From contig OW203990.1 in the NCBI GenBank assembly GCA_934047225.1, forward strand, positions 21,741,045 through 21,805,044: a stretch of DNA of 64,000 bases, read 5' to 3'. A program made the position numbers and the translations under genes. The notes beneath the pieces were generated by a model. That model was not told where the DNA came from, did no database searches, and saw only the letters and a program-made list of their open reading frames with translations. This document shows, piece by piece, positions 23,335 to 34,470 of this stretch; positions within the stretch are counted from its first letter, which is position 1; each line of letters starts with the position of its first letter. This DNA comes from Ypsolopha sequella (lineage: Eukaryota > Arthropoda > Insecta > Lepidoptera > Ypsolophidae).

Positions 23335-23420
23335 CCATGTGTAATGCAGTGCGCGCTGATAAGAACGTTATTTTAATATAGTTTCTATCGATATTAATTT
23401 GTACGGACATACCTAGCTCG
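23335..23420 (+). mobile_element. Solo end of the 1.67-kb foldback family
   Basis: GTGCGCGCTGATAAGAACGT, ATTTTAATATAGTTTC and ATCGATATTAATTTGTACGG align, with substitutions, to the right terminal arm of 34742..36412. Confidence 0.42.
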
Positions 23421-23887
23421 ACTCAAGGTCGTTGGTGGCTACCTGCCCCTTAACACATACAGTTTAAAATTTACTTATGCAATTTTTCAGCTACAAACAT
23501 GCAGCCAATCAAAGTACACCATCTGATTATGTCTTCTTAAATATTTTTTGTGCACAGTAAAAAACAAAGGAGCTATTTTCATTCAAAATAACATTTTTGT
23601 TTGGTTTAAAATATACACTAATTTGTCACTACAATAAAGGTGACCGCAGGGGAGTTCAGAAAACTGCCTCAATTCGGAGAAACTTTCAGCAACACCGTCG
23701 TTAAGGTTGGATTGTTACACGAGACCCTTTATTAGTTTCAGAGGGCCCCGTACAATCAACATGGCGTTTTGTGATCGCCCCTAGAGAACATGTTTTTATG
23801 GGCCCATCTTAGGCTTAATTTTCTCTTTAGAATTTCTGAGATTTTCCCTATGTTTATAATTATAAGAGGCGCACGTATGCAGCCTTA

Positions 23888-24085
23888 GGAGGTGGCCACG
23901 TATTTGAGGTATTTGCGCCTTTTGGGGTAGAAACCCTTGGGCCATGGAGACCATAGGTGCGATGACTTTTCCTAGTAATATCCTCGCACCTAGTCGACGC
24001 TTCTGGTGATCAACGGACTGGGGCCTACCTTGGACAGCGAAAAAGCCTTGCAATCTAACGGGGTAACGCCACCAGCCTGCTGGAG
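23888..24085 (+). pseudogene. Non-LTR element C-terminal remnant, three stops
   Basis: In one frame it reads G-G-G-H-V-F-E-V-F-A-P-F-G-V-E-T-L-G-P-W, then L-V-D-A-S-G-D-Q-R-T-G-A-Y-L-G-Q-R and R-G-N-A-T-S-L-L. In-frame stops occur after the R-P pair, shortly afterwards, and before R-G-N. The frame itself is kept, so decay was by substitution. The related copy at 56315..56461 (minus) has no stop. Confidence 0.6.
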
Positions 24086-25041
24086 AACCTCCCCTGCAGC
24101 AGCGATCTGATTTATATTTTAAACTTAATGTAGGCAATTTTCTATTTTATTTTCTTTGTAGTTAGTGTTTATTTTAAGTATTATATATAATTTAGTATTA
24201 TTTATGTTATTTCCGCGTCTAAAATTAAATAAAAACTGTTAAATTTCATGAATCTATTTAAATGTAACAATTAACAACACAAAATTATATTTAATAAAGA
24301 CAGAAACTGTTAGTAACAAATGTTCAAAAAGAATGTTCATCTGTGAAGGCATGTTTTGTTTCAGCTTACACTTATTTTATAAGATAAAATTTATTTTTCC
24401 CTTTACTTGTACAAACAATTTAAAAATAATAACTGTACATAATGTACCTAGAGAAAAAAAATATTGCAACCTTTCGACTAAGGTTTCGAAATACAAGTTG
24501 TACAGTTTTTTTCTTAAAAAGAAAGAACCTAAAACGTGGATAAGATTGAGAAAATCCAAATCGGATAAGATTGGAGAAACCTACAAGCAATCATTAACGA
24601 AGGCACTGCTGGAGGTTCTTGTAAGAATTTACAAGGGCTCCGGGTAATTTTACACTTTCTGTATTGCTACCTTTACTTTGGGCCAAAAGGTTTCTGAATT
24701 TTAGTCGTTTTCTCGCTAATAAAACCGTACCGAAACTCGAGAATTTTGATATTTTGAGCAAGATATATTTATTAACTAACAACAGGCTACTTGTTTTTAT
24801 ATTAAAATTATGTATTTATAGAATTTTACATAGAAAAAATAAATTAACCAATTAATTTATTTATTTAGTTTTATTAGGGACATCAACAGCAATACATAAA
24901 ACTTAATACAACATTAACAAAAAATACAAGAAATAAAGCCAATAACAGATATCCACAATAGTACATTAACGAAAGTACAGTAACTATTGACATGATAACA
25001 CAGCCAAACTACTTTATCCCGGCTATTTAGTCTTGATTATG
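24086..25041. other. AT-rich with short frames, no supported gene
   Basis: A 104-codon frame at 24333..24647 (+) ends with a lysine-rich stretch but has AT-driven composition and no motif. Around 24855..24960, TTTATTTAGTTTTATTAGGG may be a minus-strand retroposon 3' end. Confidence 0.3.
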
Positions 25042-25197
25042 TCATACGGCATGCTGTTGTGGGCTAGAGCTGCAGATATAGACACAGTCTTTGTTTTGCA
25101 ATAGAGAGTGATTCGGGCTTTTAATAATATGAAGCACCGAGACTCATTAAAAAAAAATTCAAAGATATTTATATATTATCAGTTCCTTATGAATTTA
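25042..25197 (+). pseudogene. Jockey-like reverse transcriptase remnant
   Basis: The frame S-Y-G-M-L-L-W-A-R-A-A-D-I-D-T-V-F-V-L-Q followed by a stop, then R-V-I-R-A-F-N-N-M and R-D-S-L-K, matches the region after the reverse transcriptase core of Jockey/CR1-group LINEs. There the family has [Y-G-x-x-x-W-G ... V-F-x-L-Q-K-R-A-V-R]. One nonsense codon replaces the expected K. It is directly followed by an RTE-like 3' end in the opposite orientation. Confidence 0.62.
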
Positions 25198-25200
25198 TTT

Positions 25201-25733
25201 CATCCATTCATCAGCCTGTGTTCGTCCACTGCTGGACATAGGCCTCTCTAATATTTTGCCACTCTTCGCGGTCGTATGTCATCCTCATCCAGCCGCTACC
25301 CGCAACGTCCTCCAGGTTGTGGTCGGTCCAGCAGGCACGAGGTTGGCCTACGCTACGCTTTGCTGTACGTGTTCTCCAAAGCCTTTCAGCCCCAACGGCC
25401 ATCGTGTCGGTGATAAATATGGCCAGCCCACTGCCACTTCAACTTAATAATTTGGCAGGCTATGTCGGTTGCTTTCAATCCCTGACGGAAATTCCTCATT
25501 TCGGCTTTTATCCATCAAAAATAACCCAAGCATAGTCCGCTCTATAGCTCGCTGAGCGACCTTAAATCGGCGAATCAAGCCCTTGGTAAGAGACCACGTT
25601 TCAGCGCGCTACGTCATTACTGGAATGACGTACAAGTTACATACTTTAGCCTTTAAGCATTGCGGTATTGGCGACGTAAATACGTGACGCAACTTCCCGG
25701 AAGCTGCCCATCCCAAGCATATTCTTCTGTCAT
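25201..25733 (-). pseudogene. RTE-like LINE 3' end, minus strand, copy 1
   Basis: The minus strand encodes the last part of an endonuclease-reverse transcriptase. The stretches, in order, are R-R-M-C-L-G-W-A-A-S-G-K-L-R, S-P-I-P-Q-C-L-K-A-K-V, L-I-R-R-F-K-V-A-Q-R-A-I-E-R, K-L-K-W-Q-W-A-G-H-I, V-G-Q-P-R-A-C-W-T-D, and E-A-Y-V-Q-Q-W-T-N-T-G before TGA at 25211..25213. Several stops and frame changes break it. The plus-strand start CATCCATTCATCAG is the reversed GATGG tail. It is 5'-truncated and dead. Confidence 0.87.
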
Positions 25734-25751
25734 TTATATATATATTACTTC

Positions 25752-25922
25752 GGTCACAAATACGCGGTTTTTTGTAGGGCATGCAAGTTTCCTTATAATG
25801 CTTTCCTTCACCGTTCAGCAAGTGATACGAACAAATACTATGCACATAATTTCGAAAACTCATTGGTGCATGGCCGACTTAATCCTGGTTCTCAAGATTG
25901 AGAGGCTCGCGTTCTACCCCTG
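25752..25922 (-). mobile_element. tRNA-derived SINE, minus strand
   Basis: CACAAATACGCGG, AGGGCATGCAAGTTTCCTTA, TGCTTTCCTTCACCGTTCAG and CTCATTGGTGCATGGCCGA match the better copy at 58763..58945. It abuts the upstream end of the RTE-like fragment. The B box region is decayed (CTTAATCCTGG). Confidence 0.65.
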
Positions 25923-26110
25923 AGTCCCCGCTTGCTATTTGAATTAAAATTACACTTTAAAATTAACTTTTTTAATTTTATACTCTGCAGTGTTTTTTGT
26001 ATTAGTAAACCCAAGTACAACGCATAAATCACTAAAATTTGCACCAGCGAGAGCGAGTGGCCGAACTCTGACTGCGCAGACCGTGTCTGTCTGACTGTCA
26101 CGAGAAAATT

Positions 26111-26215
26111 ACGTCATCACAAGAGCGGATGACATACGAAAAATGACATCATCACAGAAGCGGATGACATACGAAAAATAACTTCATCACAGGAGCGGAT
26201 GACAAACGAAAAATA
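26111..26215 (+). repeat. 35-bp tandem repeat, three units
   Basis: Units at 26111, 26146 and 26181 each read AC-TCATCACA--AGCGGATG then ACAAACGAAAAAT or ACATACGAAAAAT, with 2-4 changes and no length change. Confidence 0.87.
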
Positions 26216-27220
26216 ACTATTAAAATTAGCTGTAATTGGCCAACTCAAAGACACAGTGAATGCTATTGGAGCACGCCATACAAAATTGTGTTCAACACAC
26301 TTCATCGTGAGGTCATTTTTCAACTGTAACAGTAATACTGTGACTATTAAAATAAAATAAAACAAAAACTGGTGTAAAGTATACAAATCTAGCTTTAATA
26401 TATAAGTTTACCTTGTTAAAAATATTTTATAACAAACTTGATGTCTCAACGTAGTGGTAGAAAATATTGATTGTCGACAAACAAATGTAGAAGTAAATAT
26501 TAGTACGACTATGTTTTTTTTATAAACCGATTCATGTTTGCTCATGTATTTGAGGACCAAAACGAAAAAAACGTAACAGATTCAGCCTAATCTTTGTTTT
26601 CCGTGTGTAAAGAAGGCTGTCATGCAATCAGCTAATTAAATGATAAATTACGATAGATACATGTTGCGTTACATTACAATACACTTAGGAAAATTACACT
26701 GGATAAACTAGTTCATGTCATTCTATATCATTCACTACATTACTTCATTTAACGAAGCACTTTCAATACATGAAGCTAGACAGAATTTTTTTTAAACTCA
26801 TGTATACTAGATTAGATGTATTTTTATAAAAGGTTTAGAAGTACTTACAATAATTTGGTAGTTAATCTCTTAAGGTGGGCCACCCCGCTCAGCTGCAATA
26901 TAAATACTTTGGGTATTTGTGCCGTCCTGATGGGTTTGATCTCAGTTAAACTTTGCACAAATTTTTATATATGTTTCCCTTCCCGCCACACTGCACTACA
27001 ACCCATATCTCATCAAGATGTGCAAGATGGCGAGATATTCAAAAAGCGTCGATTTTGTGAAATGGTTTCAGGTAGAAACTGTTTTCCATGAAACGGTAAC
27101 TGTTCATTTATATAAAAGTGTATAAACTAAGTCATCTTTACATGAACGATGTTTGTATTTCTCTGTTTTTATTTCCAGTGTAAATGAAAATTATACAACT
27201 TGCTAAACTTTGCGTAAAAA
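26216..27220. other. AT-rich spacer
   Basis: No supported gene. A 91-codon frame (26816..27091, +) has no motif or credible context. Confidence 0.3.
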
Positions 27221-27224
27221 CCAG

Positions 27225-27462
27225 CGGGCCTATTATGTATCACTAGTTGCCTTCTGGACTGGGTGTCTATCATCAAAAACATAGATATACTATCGAATTC
27301 CGATTGTCTAAGGGCATGTTAGCACTTGAAGTGACGACACAGTTCGTAAATAGTTCAATACCCACTAAAAGTAATTTTTAAAGTTTAGTTTTTATCTATG
27401 TTTTTGACGATAGGCACCCTGTCCAGTTGGCAATTTAAGATACAGAATAGGGGGGCAGGGCA
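27225..27462 (+). mobile_element. Monomer of the GGGCCTATTATG palindrome family
   Basis: GGGCCTATTATGTATCACTA, TCAAAAACATAGATATACTA and GATACAGAATAGGGGGGCAG match one half of the dimer at 44687..45417. The unit has internal inverted ends of its own (CATAGATA versus TATCTATG). A continuous reading frame, L-P-S-G-L-G-V-Y-H-Q-K-H-R-Y-T, is shared with the other halves but is stopped here after S-N-F. Confidence 0.72.
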
Positions 27463-28125
27463 TTATTCACGATATCCATTTTGCTTATACAAGGCTGTAT
27501 AGAGACGTACTTAGATGTCGCTAGATAAAACTTATGAAAATAAATATGAATAAAATAATCTATTGACTTTACATTCAGTTTTTACCTTTTGTATGGATCT
27601 TAAGAACAATCCAGGCGTAAAGGGGCCTCTTAAAAGTGCTATGGTCGGTGAATAGTGAACGCGTAAATATTATTTTTGGTATTAACCGGAATAAACAAAG
27701 AACGTCTACTCATAAATATTTACTTTTATCGCTGAAAACTTTGCTACAAACTCCCTTTACAAATCTTGGAAGGCCTACGAAAGTCTACAAGGGGCCGCGG
27801 ACCTCTACGAGCGGCTACGGACGCCTACGAGCGTAGCGGTCTGAATAAATAATCACTTACGTTACAACTTAACATGAAATGTGAGGCACTCTCGTACTTA
27901 CAACATAAACCTTGAGATTAAAATGTTATTAGCCTAATAAATGTTTATTTGGGCGTTCTTTATTTGTTTTGCATTTCTTTATTGGTTTTTGTAAGGCGAT
28001 GGTGACGAATTCTGGACCACTTAGCTTAAAGTTATGGCAAAATAAAGCATTACGTTTTATACGATAAAACACTCTAATTAAATTTTGAGGTTAATGACAT
28101 GTATTATTTTGGTTTTGGATGTTTC
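27463..28125. other. Spacer with CTACG-rich patch
   Basis: At 27768..27836, GGCCTACGAAAGTCTACAAG and CGGCTACGGACGCCTACGAG form a short direct-repeat patch similar in flavour to 350..545. Nothing else was recognised. Confidence 0.35.
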
Positions 28126-28650
28126 CATCCATCCATCCATCAGCCCGTATTTGTTCACAGCTGGACATTATCCTCCCCAACATTACGCCACTCTTGGCGG
28201 TCCTCAGTCATCCTCATCCAGCCGTCAGTCCAGCGGGCACGAGGGCGGCCTACGTTGCGCTTTACTGTACGTGGTCTCCATTCCAATGCCTTATGGCCCC
28301 AACGGTTATCACGTCGGCGACAGATATGGCCAGTCCACTGCCACTTCAACTTACTGATTCGGCAGGCTATGTCGGTCACCTTAGATCTCTGACGGATATC
28401 CTCGTTTCGGATTTTATCCATCAGAGATATCCCAAGCATAGCCCGCTCCATAGCTCGTTGAGCGACCTTAAATCGGCGGATCAAGCCTTTGGTAAGAGAT
28501 CACGTCTCAGCGCCGTACGTCATCACTGGAAGGACGCACTGGTTGTAGACTTTAGCCTTTAAGCACTGCGGTATTGGCGATGTAAATATGTGACGCAACT
28601 TCCCGAATACTGCCCATCCCAAGAACATTCTTCTGTCAGCCTCGTAGTCG
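28126..28650 (-). pseudogene. RTE-like LINE 3' end, minus strand, copy 2
   Basis: The minus strand runs from N-F-D-Y-E-A-D-R-R-M-F-L-G-W through S-P-I-P-Q-C-L-K-A-K-V-Y, C-V-L-P-V-M-T-Y-G-A-E-T then a stop. It continues L-I-R-R-F-K-V-A-Q-R-A-M-E-R-A-M-L-G, I-A-C-R-I-S-K-L-K-W-Q-W-T-G-H-I and R-N-V-G-R-P-R-A-R-W-T-D. A 109-codon frame (28155..28484) is still open. One stop replaces the expected W after A-E-T. The plus strand starts with the reversed GATGG tail. It is better preserved than 25201..25733 and about 80% alike by eye. Confidence 0.9.
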
Positions 28651-28945
28651 AAGTTGTTTTGGATCTATATTATCTTGAAATTATTTCGATTACGAAGCTC
28701 CAAGCAAGGCATCATGTCACACCACTCAACAAAATTTACTTACATTCATCATTGTCAGCGTTGGCATCTCCTAAATACCTAATGTAAATATTTCGCGTTA
28801 AGTGCTGTGTAAGGTCAGCACAAAAGAGAGGGTATTTAATATTAAATGAAGCGAGTAATCGTGAAGGGAATAAAATAGGGTTGCCACAATGTGTATTTCT
28901 GGAAGAAAATAACGGTTCATATTGAGTATTAAGTACAAGTATAAG

Positions 28946-29076
28946 AGTCCGTAAAATATGGCATGAGCCCTGTGACAGCTGTCAACGCTATACATATTTG
29001 AGCATGAGAGAGTTAGAAATACAAATTGTAAGGCACTGTCCTGCTGTCACAGGGCTCAAGCTTTATTTTACGGACT
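28946..29076. mobile_element. 131-bp palindromic MITE
   Basis: AGTCCGTAAAATATGGCATG...AGCCCTGTGACAGC is mirrored at the right end (GCTGTCACAGGGCTCAAG ... TTTTACGGACT) with few changes. The central 60 bp is not paired. Confidence 0.82.
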
Positions 29077-29221
29077 GTAGTATTAGTATTATTCCCATTT
29101 ATTTACTTTTGTTACAAATCTTACCATACCATAGATATTCTGTATTAAACTCGAGTGGCTTCCGTATACGCAATAATAATTTTGTGGCTTATGCTAAATA
29201 CTTACTCGTAGTATATATGTA

Positions 29222-29288
29222 TTATATATAATGATAATATTATATATAATGTATGTATATATATATACATACATACATACATACATAC
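29222..29288. repeat. TA-rich and (CATA)n microsatellite
   Basis: A TATATA-rich tract is followed by about six CATA units. Confidence 0.87.
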
Positions 29289-30419
29289 TCGTATAAAACA
29301 ATACCCTGACTGACTAGTCCATCCATCAATGTCCAGACCAAATAGCAGTCTGTAGGAACAGGATATAAGTGGTTAGTAAACTTACAAATAAAATTGCAAA
29401 TAAAAAGATAAGGAAAATGGTTTCAGTATGTACATTGTAAATAACATAATATATTAATATATATTTTAAATCTATTATTAATGCATTTAAGTTTATATAA
29501 TATTCATATATAAGTATATAGATAACTATACATATAATACTCTTAATATTATTAAATGGTACGTTAATTTAGCTGCAAAACAATAGAAGTTCCAAGTTCC
29601 TAAAAATGGCTATTGTTTTCTATGTGTTTTAATCATAGTTGTGTTAATTTTTGTTTATTGTTTTAAGTATCCTTATGGATGAACAGGCAGTGACAGAATA
29701 ACAGCGTCCCTTTGCTTCTGGCTTAAGGGACAAAAGCTGAGTCACCGACCTTTTCAACAGAACCTGTCTAATCCTAAATAGTCTTTAAGTATTATGTGTT
29801 TTGTGTTGTGTTCTGTTGAATAAAAATCTTTTTATTTTATTTATTTGTTTTATATTTGGATTGTAAGTTCCTTATATTACTTGGTTGGACATTAGGCTGT
29901 GTCGAAATTCCACTTTTTGAATGTCATATTGTAAAATTAAAATTATCTTGAAAGTGTCTATAAATAGCTCAAATAAAAAAAAAATGAACTAAGTATATAT
30001 TCTGCTCGCTCATTTGATTCAAAGTTTTACAAAATGTATGGCAGATTTTTTTTTTTTATTCTATATGTATAATATTTATTGTATTTATTTTAATTACAAC
30101 CTTATGTATGCAACTTATCAAAAATAGGTCATAAAAATGCTGTAGCTTTTTGAGGCGGTACGAAAAAAATCTGTTAAAATGCCTCGTTTTTATTTTATCT
30201 GAGACGTGTTAAAAGACGAACATTTTTGTATATATTTTTTTGTACGTAACAAAAAAAAATGCAAAAAATATTACAGGTGAAATTTTTTTTCTTCACTTGA
30301 ATGAAATGATCGAGCAGAAGAGTCCAACATTTTCAATTTTTTTTTTATTGTAATAGCTATTTTCAAAATAAAACGACTATTAAAATGTGAAATTCGTAGG
30401 AAGTAAAATTTCGAAACAC
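29289..30419. other. AT-rich spacer, possible retroposon tail
   Basis: At 29640..29840 a moderately GC-rich block ends GTTGAATAAAAATC followed by T/A-rich sequence, which resembles a polyadenylated 3' end. No coding sequence was recognised. Confidence 0.3.
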
Positions 30420-30536
30420 CCTATTAGACATCCACCAAGAAGGGATTTTAGTAAATTCCCACGGCATCGGGGAAACGGGATCCACGCAACCAGCTCTGCG
30501 GGACGTCCGCTAATATAATATTTTAGACAGCCCTAG
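30420..30536 (+). mobile_element. Possible Helitron-like 3' end
   Basis: GGGGAAACGGGATCCACGCA and GCGGGACGTCCGCTAATATA resemble a Helitron subterminal region, but CTAG has become CTAAT. Confidence 0.3.
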
Positions 30537-31074
30537 TGAAAAAGCCTCATGACACGGCGTATTTAAACCTTTAAAGCCGACACTGACATCCGCAACACTA
30601 AAAAAATTTGGATATTTTTGGGGCAGCAGGTATAACGTTTTTGCAGATGCGATGCGGTGGAGGCAGCTTTAAATTGTGGCTGAAAATTTAGGTCAATGTC
30701 AGGGAGAACATTAAACCGTTTTTATTGCCGCAGGGTAAATCTTCAGCTTCAGCGAGATAAACAAAAGCTTAATAATATTTTGACGCGTGCTCTCATTATG
30801 GTGAGTAAACTTCGCGACGTGGTTATGAAATGTGATTCAGTAGACATGTATTTTTTCCTTCTCTCAGGGAACTGTGAATATTCAAAAGGTAAGGGAGAAA
30901 AATAAAATGGCTTTGAGAAACAAAAAAAAGCAAGTCTGTGAAGTGGTTTCAAACCATTCAGAAAAGCGATATGGGCACTGTTTTATAATTGTAGTTCTAT
31001 TTGTATTTTAATACATCAAGTAATCTGATTATAAAAACAAAATCCTGCAGTTTAAATTACTGTATAATAAGGAC
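30537..31074. other. Spacer, nothing recognised
   Basis: Short open frames on both strands overlap at 30696..30952 and neither has a motif. Confidence 0.3.
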
Positions 31075-31648
31075 CACCTCTGTGGTCGAGTAGTAGAGCG
31101 CTCACCTGCTAACATACAGGTTATAGGTTCGATCTCCGCGGTGCACATTAATTTGTGTTCGATGGAAGGCACGATAAGACTGTACCTGAGCCTAGAGCAT
31201 GACCAACTCCGGGCTATCTAGGATTCATTTGAAGAAATTCGGACTCTCTTTGTATTGAAAAAAATTTATTTGGTTTATTAATCTTTTCTCTAGGGATCTT
31301 GTGTATAAACAATTTACTAAAATTTATACTTTTGTCAAAAAAAAAATATTTTGCACCCTCTTTTTTTTTGGTTTCAAACGTTCGCTTCAAAAACGCGGTT
31401 AAGGGAACAACTTGATTTTTTTTTCATAAAATAGGTAATAGAAATATGAAGGTATTCAACAATCTAAATTCAACACACCAATTTGTTGTTTCGCTGCGTG
31501 ATCACTAGTATAACGCGTCCAAGAAAAAGAGGCCAAAGAGCCAACATATAATCGCCTTTATAAAAAGCAAATAAAGTCTTTGCCTTATTGTGCTGGACGG
31601 GTAATAAAAAAAGTTGCTAGGGTATGCCATCTTCTTAAGCTGTTGGTT
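31075..31648 (+). mobile_element. SINE-headed composite repeat, plus-strand copy
   Basis: The head has an A box (TGGTCGAGTAGTAGAGCG) and a B box (GGTTCGATCTCC, about 31126..31137), so it derives from a tRNA. The body from about 31185 includes ACGCGGTTAAGGGAACAAC, TTTGTTGTTTCGCTGCGTGA and AATAAAGTCTTTGCC and ends TGCTGGACGGGTAATAAAAA. The body matches 60168..60690 in reverse. The 60-kb copy lacks the tRNA head, so head and body may be separate elements joined here. Confidence 0.62.
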
Positions 31649-31840
31649 TATTTGTGCCCAAATCAAGGGGATAGGGCTCATTCACCACCCATCACGTTTA
31701 GGTCGTAATAGTTGTCAGTGACAAGCGGGTGTACCAAGCTTGTGACTTGTAATTAGGACCGCGGCCTTTGTTATCGAGTGTCAGAGCACTCGCCTGCTAA
31801 CACAGAGATCGTAAGTTCAATTTCCCCGATGCACATTTAT
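31649..31840 (+). mobile_element. SINE body and head fragments
   Basis: The body (TTTGTGCCCAAATCAAGG, GGGCTCATTCACCACCCATC) comes first. A tRNA-like head follows (GTTATCGAGTGTCAGAGCAC ... TAAGTTCAATTTCCCCG, 31756..31838). The order is opposite to an intact SINE, so these are two truncated copies in tandem. Confidence 0.5.
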
Positions 31841-31884
31841 TAATTAATTTATTTATTCTTTATTTAGGAAAATCTACAGCAGGA

Positions 31885-32151
31885 TATACCAAGTGACTTT
31901 TTGATCATCGTCCAAATTCATACTGGAGGCTTGATAAGTGATCAGTATCTTGTATCAATAAAAAAATTTGTGAAATTTGTAAAATGAAATTTCGGCTTCC
32001 CATAGAAATTCACTTCCAGTTCCGAGTTCACTATGGGGAGTCAAAATTTCATTTTACGAATTTTACAAAAATTGTTATTGATCCATAATACCGATCACTT
32101 ACCAAGCCACCAGTATGAATTTGGACGATGATCAAAAAGTCACCTTGTATA
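31885..32151. mobile_element. Palindromic MITE, GATCATCGTCC family, copy 1
   Basis: Long inverted repeats run from TATACCAAGTGACTTTTTGA and CATCGTCCAAATTCATA to the mirrored end CAAAAAGTCACCTTGTATA. The central part is also near-palindromic. Copy 2 is at 62809..63073. It interrupts a retroposon-like sequence on both sides. Confidence 0.87.
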
Positions 32152-32639
32152 TAAGTTTAAACATAAATTACACAAATTGTAACAATACAGCCAAATGTGA
32201 TTTTCACTATAACATAAAACAGTATATTTCCATCGAGCCACAAATTACAAAGTTGTTAAAAGTTAAATTACAAGCTAAATTACACGGTACAAGCAAAATT
32301 AAAAATAGAGAATCTAAACTAAAACCATTAAATAAACAATTAGTTGTTGCGCGCTTACATAAACAAACGAAATACATAATGAGAGGATGTTCGTGTGTAT
32401 GTATGTAAGAGAGGTAGAGGGTGTGTATGTGTGTGTATGAAATGGTGTGTAAATTGAGGAGAGGGAAGGGGGTGATGTAAAATAAATGTCATGTACTTTT
32501 CATACTTATGTCTCCGTAGCTGACTTTAACAGAATCTGACTAATGCGATATTTGAAAGATGCTGTAGATAGGACAAAAGGGTCGACTTCTGAAAACAGTT
32601 TACTATAGGAATGAGCTATCCTAGAAATGATGGAGGGTT
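32152..32639 (-). repeat. Probable non-LTR 3' region, minus strand
   Basis: A GT-rich stretch (GTGTGTATGTATGTAAGAGA, 32391..32450) resembles 48725..48800. To the left of the MITE, TTATTCTTTATTTAGG may be its reversed poly-A end. The family was not identified. Confidence 0.3.
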
Positions 32640-32870
32640 GGGCATAGTTTGATTTGTGTTCGGTTTGCGTACGTTGGAAGGCACGTTAAACTGTTGGTCC
32701 ATTTGTGCCCGAAGTACGGCGATAGGGCTCAATCACCACCCATTACGTTTAAAACGCAATAACCGTTGATAAAACATTTCAGAGTTCACACTTGGAAACA
32801 CGCTCTGACACCCCCACAGGGATTAATGTTGCGAGAAAATGTGTTGTGTAATATAATTCACTATAGTTAT
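32640..32870 (+). mobile_element. SINE body fragment
   Basis: GGTCCATTTGTGCCCGAAGT, ACGGCGATAGGGCTCAATC and ACCACCCATTACG match the SINE bodies at 7040, 31649, 42205 and 46960. Confidence 0.45.
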
Positions 32871-33090
32871 AGACTTTTTTTACATACCTATAAAAACAAA
32901 TTACAAGTTTAACGTCCTGCATTTTTTGCTTTGGCCTCTAGGGGTCGACCACTCAGAGCCGCGTTCTGCTTTCCGCGTTCACTGTATGCGATCTATGCAT
33001 ATCATATTATATCTATGCGACGGCTAGGATCAACCCTTTAACGGGCATTAGGTTTTCGCATGAAATATTGAAGTCATAAATGATTTTTCA

Positions 33091-33430
33091 ATGCAAGTGC
33101 TTGTAAAGAGCCACTTTTTATGCATCAAAACCGAACAGAAAGTCGATTATTTTGCCCTAGGGCTTTATTATTATTATTTTTTTTAATTTATTTGCAATGG
33201 TTGGCTAACCTGCAGCCTTTTCTGTGTACCATAGATGTTATACTTCTTTTTCCACTGTTTAACGACTCTGGATACAATCTTTTTGAGCCAATCATAATTT
33301 AAAGTTCACAAGATTATATTTGTTTTCATTTCCTCACACTATGCATTGAAAAACGTAGTATGATACACGGGCGTAAAAGCAATAAATTACTCGGTTACGT
33401 TTAAACCCTTGTAATAACTACTATTATTCT
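33091..33430 (+). mobile_element. CCCTAGGGCTTTATT element, copy 1 (hairpin deleted)
   Basis: ATGCAAGTGCTTGTAAAG, GATTATTTTGCCCTAGGGCT, AGCCAATCATAATTTAAAGT and CACACTATGCATTGAAAAAC match 41716..42107 and 48927..49313. The terminal hairpin present in those copies has been lost (GTTTAAACCCTTG). Confidence 0.78.
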
Positions 33431-34284
33431 ATATTTAAAGTTATAAATAAATCTCAAAAAAAAAATTGTGCTGTATATTTTGGTACCATGTCAATAATTA
33501 GTGCAAGAATGAAAAAATAAGAAGAAAATCAAAATAAATACAAAATATATTACCAGTTAAAGTAGAAAAAAATTGGTGGCAAAAATATTCCCTCTGCCTT
33601 CAAAAGGAATAAGGGGGTATATCGTCAAAATCGACTCTTTTTGAAGTTATTTATCTGCTGTTCAAAAGAAGTCCCAAGTTAAATAAATTAGTATAACAAT
33701 TTTGGGACCTGTTTCTAGATTTTGGACTATCAGAAACGCGGTTGGAGGAATTTCACTCGATAGAAATAATTTATTGAAATGAGGTCTAAATTTACACTTT
33801 TTTATAATCTAACAAATGAGGATAGCATAAAGACTTCAAAAATATTTATTTAGATGGGTTTACTGGTTATGGAAATTTTCATAGCTATTTAAGAATTTTG
33901 TATTAGTTTAAAACCAACTTTTTGTGAGTTTTCCCCGATACCGTCCTTCTCACACTGCAGGTATTTCCGTCTGGAGTATCGGGCATCTTTGCATGGACGA
34001 TATTATCACCACCGAGACTGGCATAAAGAACATGCGTTCTGATTGTTTGGAACGCAAACCGCGGTCTTTGTGGTCGGCCCTTACAGTTGTTATTCAATTA
34101 ACTCGTTATCTCGTCACACAAAACGTAATAAAATTACCAAATAATAAATCTGTAGCGAGGTCGTATTGGAAAATTTCCGGGAAATGTATCATTGAATTTG
34201 CTTGTAACAAGAAACAAAGAGCTGAATCGTATATGATAAAAGGATTTCTTTTCTTTCATGTCTCAGGAATACATAACGTAAAGA
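33431..34284. other. Spacer with a GC-richer patch
   Basis: At about 33930..34110 GC rises and both strands hold overlapping frames (33924..34295 +, 33903..34097 -). No motif supports either. Confidence 0.25.
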
Positions 34285-34470
34285 CTTGTTTTTAGGGTTC
34301 CATAGCCGGAAAGTGCCAAACAGGACCCTATTACTAAGCCTTTGCTGTCTGTCCGTCCATCTGTCCGTCCGTCTGTCACAGGGATTTGTAGTTTCAACCG
34401 TTATAGGTAGCAAGTTGAAATTTTAACAGAGTACGTTTTACAATGACCTCTATTACGGATATAAATAAAA
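34285..34470 (-). repeat. GTTCCGTAC-family repeat end, reversed
   Basis: TTTTAGGGTTCCATAGCCGG, CAGGACCCTATTACTAAGCC, CTGTCTGTCCGTCC and TAGGTAGCAAGTTGAAAT are the reversed 3' end of the family seen at 17515..17585 and 37800..37844. Confidence 0.5.

Noticed and set aside
24333..24647. 104-residue Lys-rich protein
   Set aside because: AT-driven composition, no recognised domain, no splice or promoter context.
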